A stretch of 32,963 bases of DNA from ARK-14 sp002899805 (GTDB lineage Archaea; Thermoproteota; Thermoprotei_A; Sulfolobales; Fervidicoccaceae): NCBI GenBank assembly GCA_039793985.1, contig JBAMMC010000026.1, forward strand, positions 1 to 32,963, in the 5' to 3' direction. Positions 8,316-16,367 of the stretch are shown here, in pieces. The stretch's first letter is position 1. The number at the start of each line of letters is the position of its first letter. Both the position numbers and the translations under genes were made by a program. A model generated the notes under the pieces. It worked only from the letters and a program-made list of their open reading frames with translations. It did no database searches and was not told where the DNA came from.

Positions 8316-10079
8316 ATGGAGAGAGATCAAGATCTGGAACTTGAAAAGGGTTTTGAGATAAGAGAAACGGAGATGGAAGAAATAGGCTACGTGATAGGAG
8401 AGAGCACTCCATTCAAAGTTATCATGCTCTCCAAGACACCCCCCAAAGTTGGGGAATATGTAATAGTAAAACACGATGAAGACTATCTCCTCGGGATGGT
8501 AGAGGAATCCATTGCAGGCAATCCTTTTATACCAGAGGATATGACCAACTTGAGTTCATTTGAGAACTGGAGGAAAATAGTCGAAGCTAGGAACTACACG
8601 AGAGGAGGTATAAGAATACTGACGAAGATAACTCCACTGTTGAAGGGGAAGAGGTTCGAGCCAACAAGGACTCCCCCAAAACCATCCTATCAAGTTTTCA
8701 GAGCCAGCGATGAAGTTCTGAGAAAGATCTTTCTCCCGCCTGGGTTGAGCGGAGATGATCCCTACTATTACAGCGAAACAGAAAGAAAGGGATATGTTAG
8801 AATAGGTGTCCTAGCCAATCATCAGAATGTTCCCGTATATATCAATGTAGATTCTCTCGTCTCTAGGCACGCTGCTATTCTGGCAGTTACTGGGGCCGGA
8901 AAATCGAACACTGTGAGCGTGCTCGCAGAGAGGATGGTCGAAGGGCTGGGTGCTACGGTCCTCCTGTTCGATATGCACAGCGAGTATTCTAGGTCAGAAA
9001 TAGCAGAAGATAGAAAGAACGTGATAAAGCCCAAGATAAACCCATTGACTTTGACTATCTGGGAGTTGCAGAAGCTGGCGAAAATTAGGGAAGATGCTAT
9101 AAAGCAACAGAGCGTGCTGAGGTATATTTACAAGAGCGCAAAGAGCCATATCGCAGAAATCGCGAAGGAAAGACCAGAGGAGCTAGTGAAGTTCGATGTC
9201 ATTGAATATATGATAAAGGTCCTGGAGTGCCTCGATTATTTCAGTGAGAAGAAGCCGGAGAAGAGAAGGAATGGGAAACCTCGTCTCTCATCAGAAGAGG
9301 AGGAGGAAGAGTTTCCAAATGAAGAATGCGGCGATTTGAAGGACGTTCCGAAGAAGCTCGAAAAGGATGTGATACTCAATGTTGCTAACAAGCTCGAAGA
9401 TCTGAAGGACCTCTACAAAGATGTTCTCTCCAATATTGCCAGAAAGTCTGTCCAGGAAATTGTTCTGCCGGGGCATTTGAACATTGTAGATTTGGGAGAG
9501 ATAGATGATGTTGGGAGCGATGTAATTGCCTCTTACTTGCTAAGGAGAATACTCGAAGAAAGGAAAGCCTATTTGAGGAGCGATGGGATAGAAGGATATC
9601 CGGTTCCTGTCTACATTTTTCTCGAAGAAGCACATATATTGGTGCCAAAGGAGAGCGAAAGTCTGACCAAGGAAGTTGTAAGCAGGATAGCGAGGGAGGG
9701 GAGAAAGTTCGGGGTGGGGATCTGCCTTGTGAGCCAGAGACCTAAGAGCATAGACGAGAGCTCCTTGAGCCAGACCAACAACAAGATCATTTTGAAGATA
9801 GTTGAGCCGAATGATTTGAGGTATGTTCAGAATTCCAGCGAGCTGCTGAGCGATGAGCTCCTCAAGATGTTGCCAAGCTTGCGGACCGGAGAAGCTATAC
9901 TGCTTGGTGAGTTCACAAAGTTGCCTGCTCTAGTGAAGATAGATGAGCACAGAGGCAAGGGTGTGGGGAGGGACCTCAATGTAGCTGAGCTATGGCTGAA
10001 TAGGAGGAGAGAAGAAGTTTCTCCCGAGGAGAGTAGAAGAGAGATTGAGGAGATGATGTACAAGGGAGGAGATCTTTGA
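8316..10079 (+). CDS. herA: DNA double-strand break repair helicase HerA
   Basis: A 587-residue hexameric DNA translocase of the FtsK/HerA superfamily. The N-terminal HAS-barrel (about 20-125, starting EIGYVIGES) mediates NurA contact. The RecA-like core has Walker A VTGAGKSNT around 191-199, Walker B VYIFLEEAH around 431-439, and a C-terminal SQRPKSIDE segment typical of the family. GAGGTGAT lies five bases before the ATG. An insert at about 315-342 contains a run of Glu residues and a short Cys-bearing acidic tail; it sits in the helical part between the two Walker motifs. Its stop overlaps the next TTG start. In many archaea herA is the first gene of this set; here it comes after nurA. Confidence 0.95.
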   Translation: MERDQDLELEKGFEIRETEMEEIGYVIGESTPFKVIMLSKTPPKVGEYVIVKHDEDYLLGMVEESIAGNPFIPEDMTNLSSFENWRKIVEARNYTRGGIRILTKITPLLKGKRFEPTRTPPKPSYQVFRASDEVLRKIFLPPGLSGDDPYYYSETERKGYVRIGVLANHQNVPVYINVDSLVSRHAAILAVTGAGKSNTVSVLAERMVEGLGATVLLFDMHSEYSRSEIAEDRKNVIKPKINPLTLTIWELQKLAKIREDAIKQQSVLRYIYKSAKSHIAEIAKERPEELVKFDVIEYMIKVLECLDYFSEKKPEKRRNGKPRLSSEEEEEEFPNEECGDLKDVPKKLEKDVILNVANKLEDLKDLYKDVLSNIARKSVQEIVLPGHLNIVDLGEIDDVGSDVIASYLLRRILEERKAYLRSDGIEGYPVPVYIFLEEAHILVPKESESLTKEVVSRIAREGRKFGVGICLVSQRPKSIDESSLSQTNNKIILKIVEPNDLRYVQNSSELLSDELLKMLPSLRTGEAILLGEFTKLPALVKIDEHRGKGVGRDLNVAELWLNRRREEVSPEESRREIEEMMYKGGDL

Positions 10080-10519
10080 GGAGATCCACACACGCCCTTT
10101 TTGGCTTGGGCCTATCCATCTATGTGATGTCCAGATTAGGATATTTCGATAATTTGATGATATTTTTTGGCCTTTTTTTCTCTCTATTACCAGATTTGGA
10201 TGTTTCCTTCAAACACAGGGCTCTGCTCCACAACCTCTTTTCCGCCGTAGCTCTCAGCTGGGCGATCCCCTATTTCAGCGAAAGTTATATATTGAGCATG
10301 CAGCTGAGCTCTCTTTCCTGGATTGATTTTTTTGCTACTTCGTTGATTGCATATTTGAGCCACTTGCTACTGGATTTGATCACGAAGGGTGGTGTCGAAC
10401 TCTTCTGGCCGCTGAGCGAAAACCGATTCAGAATTGCTTCCTTAAGGTATAATGACCCTGCGGCAAATGCTCTGCTTTCGCTCGCTGGAGGTTTGCTTAT
10501 AGTATTCACATTTGTGTAA
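10076..10519 (+). CDS. DUF457/YdjM-like membrane-bound putative metal-dependent hydrolase
   Basis: A 147-residue polytopic membrane protein with about four hydrophobic segments. Conserved polar residues of the YdjM/DUF457 family are in place: STHALFG near the N-terminus, LPDLD followed by KHRALLHN, and SHLLLDLITKGG...FWP in the third quarter. In this family the His and Asp residues are thought to bind a metal; the substrate is unknown, and roles in membrane lipid or phospholipid metabolism have been suggested. The TTG start overlaps the herA stop (TTGA) and follows GGGAGGAG, so its translation is probably coupled to herA. Its place at the end of a DNA repair operon is not explained. Confidence 0.85.
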   Translation: MRRSTHALFGLGLSIYVMSRLGYFDNLMIFFGLFFSLLPDLDVSFKHRALLHNLFSAVALSWAIPYFSESYILSMQLSSLSWIDFFATSLIAYLSHLLLDLITKGGVELFWPLSENRFRIASLRYNDPAANALLSLAGGLLIVFTFV

Positions 10520-10659
10520 ACTACCGCCCACTCCTACGTATGGAGCTTTGGAGTTTGAAGATGGGCTTGTGGATGGGAAAACAGAAAATTTATTTCATAG
10601 TTTGCGAAAATTACAAACGGTGCATCTTTTTGACAAATAGCTCTTTCTCAAATGCTTTC

Positions 10660-11253
10660 ATGGATCTCGTGAAGAGCAGGGCAAGCATCAGGTGGTTCAC
10701 TCCAGACCCGGTACCCGATGAGCACCTCAGGATGATTTTGGAAGCCGGAATTAGAGCACCTACAGCGAGCGGTGGAGAGCAATGGCTCTTCGTCGTAGTT
10801 AAGAGCGAGGAGATGAGGAAGAAAGTTCATAGCTTCATAAGGAAAGGGCAAATGATCTATCTGAAGAGGATGCTCAGGCAGAGACCCGAAGAGGATGAAC
10901 TCAAAAAGTGGGAGGAGAAGCTCGATGCTGGGATCTACTTGGCGCCCGTCTACATTATTGGGCTGCTCAACTATAACAGGAGGACCTTGAAAGATGAGTA
11001 CATTCTATATGAATACCTCTGGGGGATTGAAAGCGTCACGTTGGCCCTAGGTAATATGATGCTAGCTGCTCTTTCTCTGGGATATGGGAGCGTTTGGATA
11101 GCGGTACCTAAGTTGATCGAAGAGGATTTCAAGGATGCTCTGAACCTTCCCGAGAATGCTTCCTATGTCGGGATGCTTGCCCTCGGGAAGCCAGCTGAGT
11201 CTCCGGGACCTCGCCGAAGGCTTCCGTTGGAAAAATCTACGCTCTTCCTATAA
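10660..11253 (+). CDS. Nitroreductase-family FMN oxidoreductase
   Basis: A 197-residue member of the nitroreductase/NADH oxidase fold, FMN-dependent and usually dimeric. The N-terminal FMN-binding phrase SRASIRWFTPDPVP, then RAPTASGGEQW, matches the family; the central helix SVTLALGNMMLAALSLGYGSVWI and the C-terminal GMLALGKPAE close the flavin site. I start at ATG 10660 (MDLVKSRASIRW), which is where family members begin; the reading frame stays open for 40 codons upstream but that stretch has no family resemblance and contains a TATA-like AAAATTTATTT near 10585. No clear ribosome binding site precedes the ATG. The substrate cannot be deduced. It converges on the PreA-like gene with a 17-base spacer. 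Confidence 0.88.
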   Translation: MDLVKSRASIRWFTPDPVPDEHLRMILEAGIRAPTASGGEQWLFVVVKSEEMRKKVHSFIRKGQMIYLKRMLRQRPEEDELKKWEEKLDAGIYLAPVYIIGLLNYNRRTLKDEYILYEYLWGIESVTLALGNMMLAALSLGYGSVWIAVPKLIEEDFKDALNLPENASYVGMLALGKPAESPGPRRRLPLEKSTLFL

Positions 11254-11256
11254 ACA

Positions 11257-11270
11257 TTTTTTCAAAAAAA
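11257..11270. terminator. Bidirectional T-run terminator between convergent genes
   Basis: The 17-base gap between the nitroreductase and the PreA-like gene holds TTTTTTCAAAAAAA, an inverted repeat that gives a T-run on each strand just past each stop codon. Archaeal RNA polymerase terminates at such T-rich sites. Both convergent genes could use it. Confidence 0.6.
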
Positions 11271-12590
11271 TTACTTGAGAGATTTGGTTATGGGTTCTAC
11301 GTGATCCCTCTCATATGCCTTGTGCAATCTCGAGGACAGGCTTGGGACTGGCTTCAGAAGGCTCTCATTGTACTTCTTTTCTGCCTCTTCCTTTGGAAGG
11401 AGCTTTATGGCTCCTGTCGGACAGAGGTTTATGCATAGGCCGCATCCTATGCAGTCCTTCGTGTTGCTTCGGACCACTTTTGCATCCGAATCATAGTAGA
11501 GAGCTCCTCCTCCAGCATCCTTGCAGGGGTCGAGGCATTTTCCACATGCAATGCATTTCTCTGGGTCAACGAAAGTTGCTCCCCATTGTTCAAACTCCAG
11601 GGAAGAATGCGGCACTATTTTGCTTCTCACTCTCCCGATTATTTCCTCAACCGAAGTGAATTTCCTTTCCTTCATGTAATTCAACATTCCATCCACAAGG
11701 TTGTTTATTATTCCGAAACCGAACCACATCACAGCTGTCACCAACTGCACTGCCTTCGCACCGACCATCATGTGCTCCACAGCATCGTACCAGCTGACCA
11801 CTCCACCCAGACCGAATATCTCTGCTCCGGGGACGGCTTCAGAGACTTCGTGAATGAGCCTGAGCACAGTCGGCTTTATCGCCGGACCGCTGAGCCCTCC
11901 TGGAGTGGAAAGACCCTTGACGCTGGGCAAGGGTTCGTCCTTGAAAATGTCTATCCCAATTATGCCAGTCCCATGGGTGTTAGCTATAGTGAATATATCA
12001 TTTCCAGCGGTGTGTGCGCTGAGGGCTATGGGCTTTATATCAGTGACGATCGGCGTGAGCTTCACGCTGAAAGGAACCTTAGCATATTTTTTAACGGTAG
12101 CCACAATTCTTCCGACGAGCTCGGCGTTCTGCCCTATATATGCCCCCATATATTTCTCCGGACTGCCGTGGGGGCATGATACGTTGAGCTCGACGAAGTC
12201 TGTTCCGGCTTCTTGAACCCTCTGGAGAGGTTCAATCCAAGTCTCCGGCTCAGGGCTCCCCATTATGCTGGATATGAGGATGAAATCGCTTGGAGCCTTT
12301 GTCTTGATTTCCTTTATCCATTTTTCCCACTGCTCAACAGGGTAGGTTGTGAGGAGCTCTATGTTTTGATTGATGAATGGATAGCCGTCTATGTTTCTGA
12401 GGATTATGTGGGGGGTTGGGTCTTTGGTGGGAGGTATGACCACTGTCTTGTGAACAGCGCCAGCCCACCCCATTTTAGCCGCCCTTATTATTCTCTCGGC
12501 ATCCCTCGTGGGCGGTCCGCATCCGAGAATGAATGGATTTGTGAATTCAACCGATGCTACAGTTGTCCTGAGTTCTGGTAAACGAAACAT
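11271..12590 (-). CDS. preA: PreA-like dihydroorotate/dihydropyrimidine dehydrogenase-type flavoprotein with C-terminal 2[4Fe-4S] domain
   Basis: A 439-residue protein. Residues 1-330 form a DHOD-type TIM barrel that binds FMN; NVSCPHG at 136-142 supplies the active-site Cys139 of the dihydropyrimidine dehydrogenase branch, and FGLGGV near 255-265 fits the phosphate-binding end. Residues about 340-405 are a two-cluster ferredoxin domain, CIACGKC...C and CIGCGLCINLCP. In bacteria PreA works with the FAD/NAD subunit PreT to reduce uracil and thymine; no PreT is present here. It is divergent from etfB, so ETF or ferredoxin could be its electron partner, which is inference. AGAGGG precedes the ATG. 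The family also contains proteins of unknown substrate, so the pyrimidine role is not certain. Confidence 0.85.
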   Translation of the reverse strand: MFRLPELRTTVASVEFTNPFILGCGPPTRDAERIIRAAKMGWAGAVHKTVVIPPTKDPTPHIILRNIDGYPFINQNIELLTTYPVEQWEKWIKEIKTKAPSDFILISSIMGSPEPETWIEPLQRVQEAGTDFVELNVSCPHGSPEKYMGAYIGQNAELVGRIVATVKKYAKVPFSVKLTPIVTDIKPIALSAHTAGNDIFTIANTHGTGIIGIDIFKDEPLPSVKGLSTPGGLSGPAIKPTVLRLIHEVSEAVPGAEIFGLGGVVSWYDAVEHMMVGAKAVQLVTAVMWFGFGIINNLVDGMLNYMKERKFTSVEEIIGRVRSKIVPHSSLEFEQWGATFVDPEKCIACGKCLDPCKDAGGGALYYDSDAKVVRSNTKDCIGCGLCINLCPTGAIKLLPKEEAEKKYNESLLKPVPSLSSRLHKAYERDHVEPITKSLK

Positions 12591-12625
12591 ATCTTTTCCC
12601 TCTAGATAAAGAAATATTTGTAGTG

Positions 12626-12638
12626 TAAATATTTATAC
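12626..12638 (+). promoter_or_regulatory. TATA-like promoter of etfB-etfA
   Basis: AAATATTTATACT lies between the divergent preA-like and etfB genes. A start site some 26 bases downstream falls after the ATG at 12650 and before the TTG at 12689, which supports the later start for etfB. Confidence 0.5.
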
Positions 12639-12688
12639 TTTTTTAAATAATGAAAATTTTTAAAAAGTATAAATGTGTGGGATATGAT

Positions 12689-13381
12689 TTGGAAAACTGC
12701 ATACTAGCTTTTGTGAAGTTCTCGGAAGATGAAGGAAAGCTAGATGAGCAGGATCTCTCCACAATTGAGTTTTCCAAGAGGCTGAAGGAAGCGACGGGTT
12801 GGAGGCTCGTGGGAGCCTCAGTTCTGAAAGGGGGATATGAAGCTGCTGCCAGGGAAATGTTCTCTAGAGGTGTCGATGAAGCGCGTTTATATGTTAATGA
12901 GAGAGAAAATGTGGGAGATATCTACTCTTCAGCTTTGCTAATGAAAGGCATAGTAGAAGATATAGGATGTAAAGCTATAGTTTTTGGGGAGAGAAGCTCT
13001 GATACTTCCTTCGGTTGCTTGGGAGGCTATGTCGCGGGGCTCCTCAACATGAACTTCATTCCCTTCATAAAAGAAGTAGTAGAGATCAAAGATGACATTA
13101 TCAAGGTGAGGACCCTCCTGGATGGTGAGCTTTTATTGGTCTCTGATCTCCCGGCGATCCTAGTTCCCATGCTGGAACTCTTTCCCCCGAGACCTGTTCT
13201 GATGAGGGACAAGCTGGAGGCTAGGAAGAGAAGGCCGGTCGTAGTTGAGGCTGGAGAAAGAGTCGCTGCTACCTGCTTTCTCTTGAGAGCTCAGAAGCCA
13301 GAGGAGAAGAAGCGTGATCCGGTTGAAGTGAAGTCTCCCGAGGAGCTCCTCAGCATAATAATGAAGAGGGTGGGGAGCTAA
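12689..13381 (+). CDS. etfB: Electron transfer flavoprotein, beta subunit
   Basis: A 230-residue ETF beta/FixA-type subunit. The opening ENCILAFVKFSEDEGKLD matches the usual ETF beta start (strand, then a D/EGKLD turn). Further marks are SRGVDEARLY, the helix after it, and FGERSSDTSFGCLGGYVAGLL, the nucleotide-binding loop. With EtfA it forms a heterodimer that passes electrons from flavin dehydrogenases. I prefer TTG 12689: GGGATATGA lies just upstream, and an ATG at 12650 probably precedes the transcription start. That ATG would add 13 residues not expected for the family. etfA follows after a single base. Whether this ETF is bifurcating cannot be read by eye; no quinone oxidoreductase (FixCX) lies nearby. 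Confidence 0.85.
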   Translation: MENCILAFVKFSEDEGKLDEQDLSTIEFSKRLKEATGWRLVGASVLKGGYEAAAREMFSRGVDEARLYVNERENVGDIYSSALLMKGIVEDIGCKAIVFGERSSDTSFGCLGGYVAGLLNMNFIPFIKEVVEIKDDIIKVRTLLDGELLLVSDLPAILVPMLELFPPRPVLMRDKLEARKRRPVVVEAGERVAATCFLLRAQKPEEKKRDPVEVKSPEELLSIIMKRVGS

Positions 13382-13382
13382 C

Positions 13383-14318
13383 TTGAAGGCTTTAGCTGTT
13401 GCTTTGGGCAGGTCTTCGCTCAAGAGGGCTGCCGAGCTCTGCTCTGCCTCCTTCTCCGTTGCTGAGAGTAGCTCCCTTGTTCTCTTCGACCCAGAGGTCT
13501 CGACAGATTCTGTGGGATTGGAGGTCCCGTGCCCGTTTGAGAATGTCTGGTTATTGAAAAGGGAAGGGCTTTTCTCTCCCGAGCAGTTGAAAGGAGCAAT
13601 AAGAGAAATTGGCGAAATCTTCGGAGCTTCGGCATTCATATTCAATGATTCTCCCTTATCCTTTTGGGTATCCTCTCTTCTGGCCGGGGAACTCAAGATC
13701 CCGATAGTTACAGATGCTGTTAGGTTGAAGAGGGAGAGTGAAAGAATAGTTATAACGAAACCAATGATGAATGAAAGCGTTTGGGCGGATTTCTCGGTTT
13801 CAATGGAGGGCTTCGTTGCTGTTATAAGGAAAGGTTTTCCCATTAAGAAAATGGAAACCTCGGTACCAACAATGAAGATCATCGATGTTGGCAGTTATCC
13901 GAAGAAATTGAAAATATTAGAGGAAAGGACTGCTGATAGCACTAGATTGGAAGACGCTACCATTGTAGTAGGATTGGGGGATGGAGTAAGGCAAAGTGGA
14001 ACGCTTAATCAGGCCTTGGAACTCTCCAAGCTTCTCAATGCCGAGTATGCCTGTACGAAGCCCCTCGTTGAAAGTGGAATCGTTGGAGCTGAGAGGTTGA
14101 TTGGTATAAGCGGCAAGAGGATTTCTCCGAAGATATATATCGCTCTCGGCATTTCCGGCTCAGCTTACCATGTCGCGGGAGTTTCTTCTTCGGATACCAT
14201 CATATCGGTGAACCTGGACAGAGGATGTCCAATGAACAGGCTGTCCGATTATTATTACGTTGGAGACCTGAAGGAGGTTTTACCCAGGCTTATACAGCTG
14301 CTGAAGTCAGGGAGCTGA
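13383..14318 (+). CDS. etfA: Electron transfer flavoprotein, alpha subunit
   Basis: A 311-residue ETF alpha. The N-terminal half (1-175) is a divergent Rossmann-like domain. The C-terminal FAD domain is clear: VGLGDGVRQSGTLNQ around 196-210, KPLVESG, then KIYIALGISGSAYHVAGV and the closing VNLDRG...DYYYVGDL. These are the FAD-contacting motifs of the family, although the usual ISGAIQH is here ISGSAYH and the usual NxDxxAPI is NLDRGCPM. The start is a TTG with GGTGGGGAG upstream, one base after the etfB stop. It has no ferredoxin domain. Downstream lies a 173-base AT-rich region that carries the hydrogenase promoter. Confidence 0.87.
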   Translation: MKALAVALGRSSLKRAAELCSASFSVAESSSLVLFDPEVSTDSVGLEVPCPFENVWLLKREGLFSPEQLKGAIREIGEIFGASAFIFNDSPLSFWVSSLLAGELKIPIVTDAVRLKRESERIVITKPMMNESVWADFSVSMEGFVAVIRKGFPIKKMETSVPTMKIIDVGSYPKKLKILEERTADSTRLEDATIVVGLGDGVRQSGTLNQALELSKLLNAEYACTKPLVESGIVGAERLIGISGKRISPKIYIALGISGSAYHVAGVSSSDTIISVNLDRGCPMNRLSDYYYVGDLKEVLPRLIQLLKSGS

Positions 14319-14368
14319 AGAACTTACCTCTCTCACGGAAGCGCGCTCCATCGCGTTTCAAGTGCGCT

Positions 14369-14381
14369 GGAATAATATTCC
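14369..14381. repeat. Short inverted repeat upstream of the hydrogenase operon
   Basis: GGAATAATATTCC is a perfect 6-bp inverted repeat about a single central base, 51 bases after the etfA stop and about 60-70 bases upstream of the hydrogenase TATA-like box. It could be an operator or part of an etfA transcript end. No regulator gene is present in the window to support either. Confidence 0.35.
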
Positions 14382-14440
14382 CGAAGTGTGGGAAAATTAT
14401 TGAATTTATTTATTTTAATTTATTAAATATATCAATTAAG

Positions 14441-14450
14441 TTAATATATT
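14441..14450 (+). promoter_or_regulatory. TATA-like promoter of the hydrogenase operon
   Basis: TTAATATATT lies about 45 bases upstream of the hydB ATG inside a very AT-rich tract (14397-14470). A start site near 14470 would give a leader of about 22 nucleotides with the GGTGGTCAT ribosome binding site at 14479-14487. Confidence 0.55.
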
Positions 14451-14491
14451 TTTGTTAATAAAGATATATTCGAAAAAGGTGGTCATATTAA

Positions 14492-15538
14492 ATGAGCTAT
14501 TATGTGGGAAGCAGGAGATCTTTGGACAGGATATTTGCTGAGCTCAAGCGAAGAGGCGTGAGGGTTTTTGGACCTATGAAGAGAGATGGTAGTATTGTCT
14601 ACGGTGAGCTCAAAGGTACAGAGGACCTACCGCTCGCTAAGGGTGGGATAAGCTCAATAACTCACCATTCGGTGAAAGAGCTCGTGCATCCTCCGAACCA
14701 GCTCTTCCTCCTCACAGATCCCGACTACAGCTCCCGAATACATGAGGAGAATCTAGATCCTTGGGCCCTTTTCGGCATAAGATCCTGCGACTTAGCTTCA
14801 ATTTCAGTCATGGATTCCCTCCTGTCGGAAGATCCCTTCTATGGAAGGAGAAGAAGAGGTTTGACCTGGGTAATAGTTGAGGAATGTTTGGAGCCGGGGA
14901 TCTTCTGCTTCTGTGGCACAATGGGAACGGGTCCTTCTCCTCGGGAAAACTTCGACATCTCATATGCATCGATAGGCAGAGATTGCCTCATATTCAGAGC
15001 AGGTAGCGAGAAGGGAAGACAAGTACTTTCATCCATCCAGCTGAAGGAAGCAGATGAAAGCATCGATGAGGTGAAGATATACAAGCAGAGGATTGAAGCA
15101 TCGATCGAGAGCATGAGGAAGAGGTTCAGGGAGAGCTCAGATGGTTTCAAAGACGCCCTGGAGAAGTCAATTGGAGATATAGGATTATGGAGGAGGCTCA
15201 GCGAAGGATGTGTGGGATGTTCAAACTGCAATATGGTCTGTCCAACGTGCTCCTGCACTGAGTTCATCGATGAAGCGATGATGGATGGAAGGGCTGAGAG
15301 AGGGAGAGTTTGGATCGGTTGCCTCTCTCCTGTCTATGGGCAAGTAGCGGGCGCGCACTTCAGAAAGGAGCAATACATGAGGTACAGGCACTTTGTTCTC
15401 CACAAGTTCCTTTTTTCACAGAAGAGGCAGGGCATAAACGCATGTGTTGGATGCGGTAGATGCATAGCCTTCTGTCCGATGGGTCTAGATCTGAGGAGCA
15501 ATATTCAGGAGGTGCTCAAGAGCTATGGTGGAAAGTGA
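14492..15538 (+). CDS. hydB: [NiFe] hydrogenase (sulfhydrogenase type) beta subunit, Fe-S protein
   Basis: A 348-residue electron-transfer subunit of the HydB family. It carries two ferredoxin-type motifs, CVGCSNCNMVCPTC starting at residue 240 and CVGCGRCIAFCP starting at 318, which bind [4Fe-4S] clusters. Upstream are the family phrases FGIRSCDLAS and EECLEPGIFCFCGTMGTG. In Pyrococcus sulfhydrogenase this subunit links the flavin subunit to the hydrogenase core. It is the first gene of a four-gene operon in the order beta, gamma, delta, alpha, the same order as in Thermococcales. The start ATG has GGTGGTCAT upstream. Its last bases overlap the hydG start, indicating coupled translation. Confidence 0.92.
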   Translation: MSYYVGSRRSLDRIFAELKRRGVRVFGPMKRDGSIVYGELKGTEDLPLAKGGISSITHHSVKELVHPPNQLFLLTDPDYSSRIHEENLDPWALFGIRSCDLASISVMDSLLSEDPFYGRRRRGLTWVIVEECLEPGIFCFCGTMGTGPSPRENFDISYASIGRDCLIFRAGSEKGRQVLSSIQLKEADESIDEVKIYKQRIEASIESMRKRFRESSDGFKDALEKSIGDIGLWRRLSEGCVGCSNCNMVCPTCSCTEFIDEAMMDGRAERGRVWIGCLSPVYGQVAGAHFRKEQYMRYRHFVLHKFLFSQKRQGINACVGCGRCIAFCPMGLDLRSNIQEVLKSYGGK

Positions 15539-16367
15539 GGCAATGGTTATTCCAATCAGGGCTGAAGTTAGAGAGGTCAGGGAAGAGACCAGAGATACGA
15601 AGACTTACAAGCTCTATATAAAGGGGAAGAAGAGCGAGGAATTCAGACCGGGTCAGTTTTTGATGATATACTTGAAGGGGTTCGGCGAGATCCCCATCTC
15701 CTTATCTGACTTAGCTCATGACCTTGAGGATGGAGTATTAGCTACAATAACGGTGAGGGGCGTCGGAGTGGTCTCGAGATACCTTCTTTCCAATGTCAGG
15801 GAGGGGGATGTGATCGGGGTGAGGGGACCGTTTGGGAGGGGATGGCCCGTGGAGAGAGCAAAGGGAAAGGATATATTGATAGCTGGTGGGGGGATCGGCT
15901 TCGCTCCGCTCAGACCAGTGCTCAGATATGTTTGGAATAATAGGGAGGAGTATGGGAAAATTTTCCTAGTTTATGGGGCGCGCAGCCCTGCGGATATGAT
16001 CTACAGGTATGAGCTGGAAAGCTACAGAAGCATCCCAAATGCAGAGATCCACTTCACTATCGATAGAGCTGCCGAGGGATGGAAGGGTGAAGTTGGCTTT
16101 GTGCCGGATGTCCTTACCAAGATGAAGCTAAGTCAGCAGCTGGTCAGCTTTGTCTGCGGTCCAGAGATAATGATGAGAATAGCTTCTAAGAAGCTAATCG
16201 AAGCGGGAATTGATCCCGAGAGGATATTCGTTTCGCTTGAAAGAAGGATGAGGTGTGGAATGGGGATATGCGGAACTTGTCAGTTTGGACCGTACTACGT
16301 ATGCAAGGATGGGCCCGTCTTTTCGTACAGTGAGGTCTACCGCTACATGGAGGTGGAGGGGATATGA
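15525..16367 (+). CDS. hydG: [NiFe] hydrogenase gamma subunit, FAD/NAD(P)-binding
   Basis: A 280-residue ferredoxin-NADP reductase-like subunit. The FAD domain is at about 5-105 (RPGQFLMIYL, then TVRGVGVVSRYL), followed by the NAD(P) domain with IAGGGIGFAPLRPV near 124-137 and VYGARSPADMIY. The C-terminal CGMGICGTCQ...C binds a [2Fe-2S] cluster. It reduces NADP+ or oxidises NADPH using electrons relayed from the hydrogenase core. ATG 15525 has GGAGGTG ten bases upstream and overlaps hydB by 14 bases; ATG 15543, five bases after the hydB stop, is an equally reasonable start and removes six residues. The stop overlaps the hydD ATG. Confidence 0.92.
   Translation: MVESEAMVIPIRAEVREVREETRDTKTYKLYIKGKKSEEFRPGQFLMIYLKGFGEIPISLSDLAHDLEDGVLATITVRGVGVVSRYLLSNVREGDVIGVRGPFGRGWPVERAKGKDILIAGGGIGFAPLRPVLRYVWNNREEYGKIFLVYGARSPADMIYRYELESYRSIPNAEIHFTIDRAAEGWKGEVGFVPDVLTKMKLSQQLVSFVCGPEIMMRIASKKLIEAGIDPERIFVSLERRMRCGMGICGTCQFGPYYVCKDGPVFSYSEVYRYMEVEGI

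Noticed and set aside
10540..10659. N-terminal extension of the nitroreductase
   Set aside because: The frame is open but contains the likely promoter and has no similarity to the family, which begins at the ATG at 10660.
11586..12179. Plus-strand open frame of 197 codons opposite the PreA-like gene
   Set aside because: The translation is rich in His and Cys without order and lies opposite a gene with complete catalytic and cluster motifs.
13160..13882. Long minus-strand open frame of 240 codons opposite etfB/etfA
   Set aside because: It is antisense to two clear ETF genes and its translation is Ser/Leu-rich without motifs, a mirror of the codon bias of the plus-strand genes.
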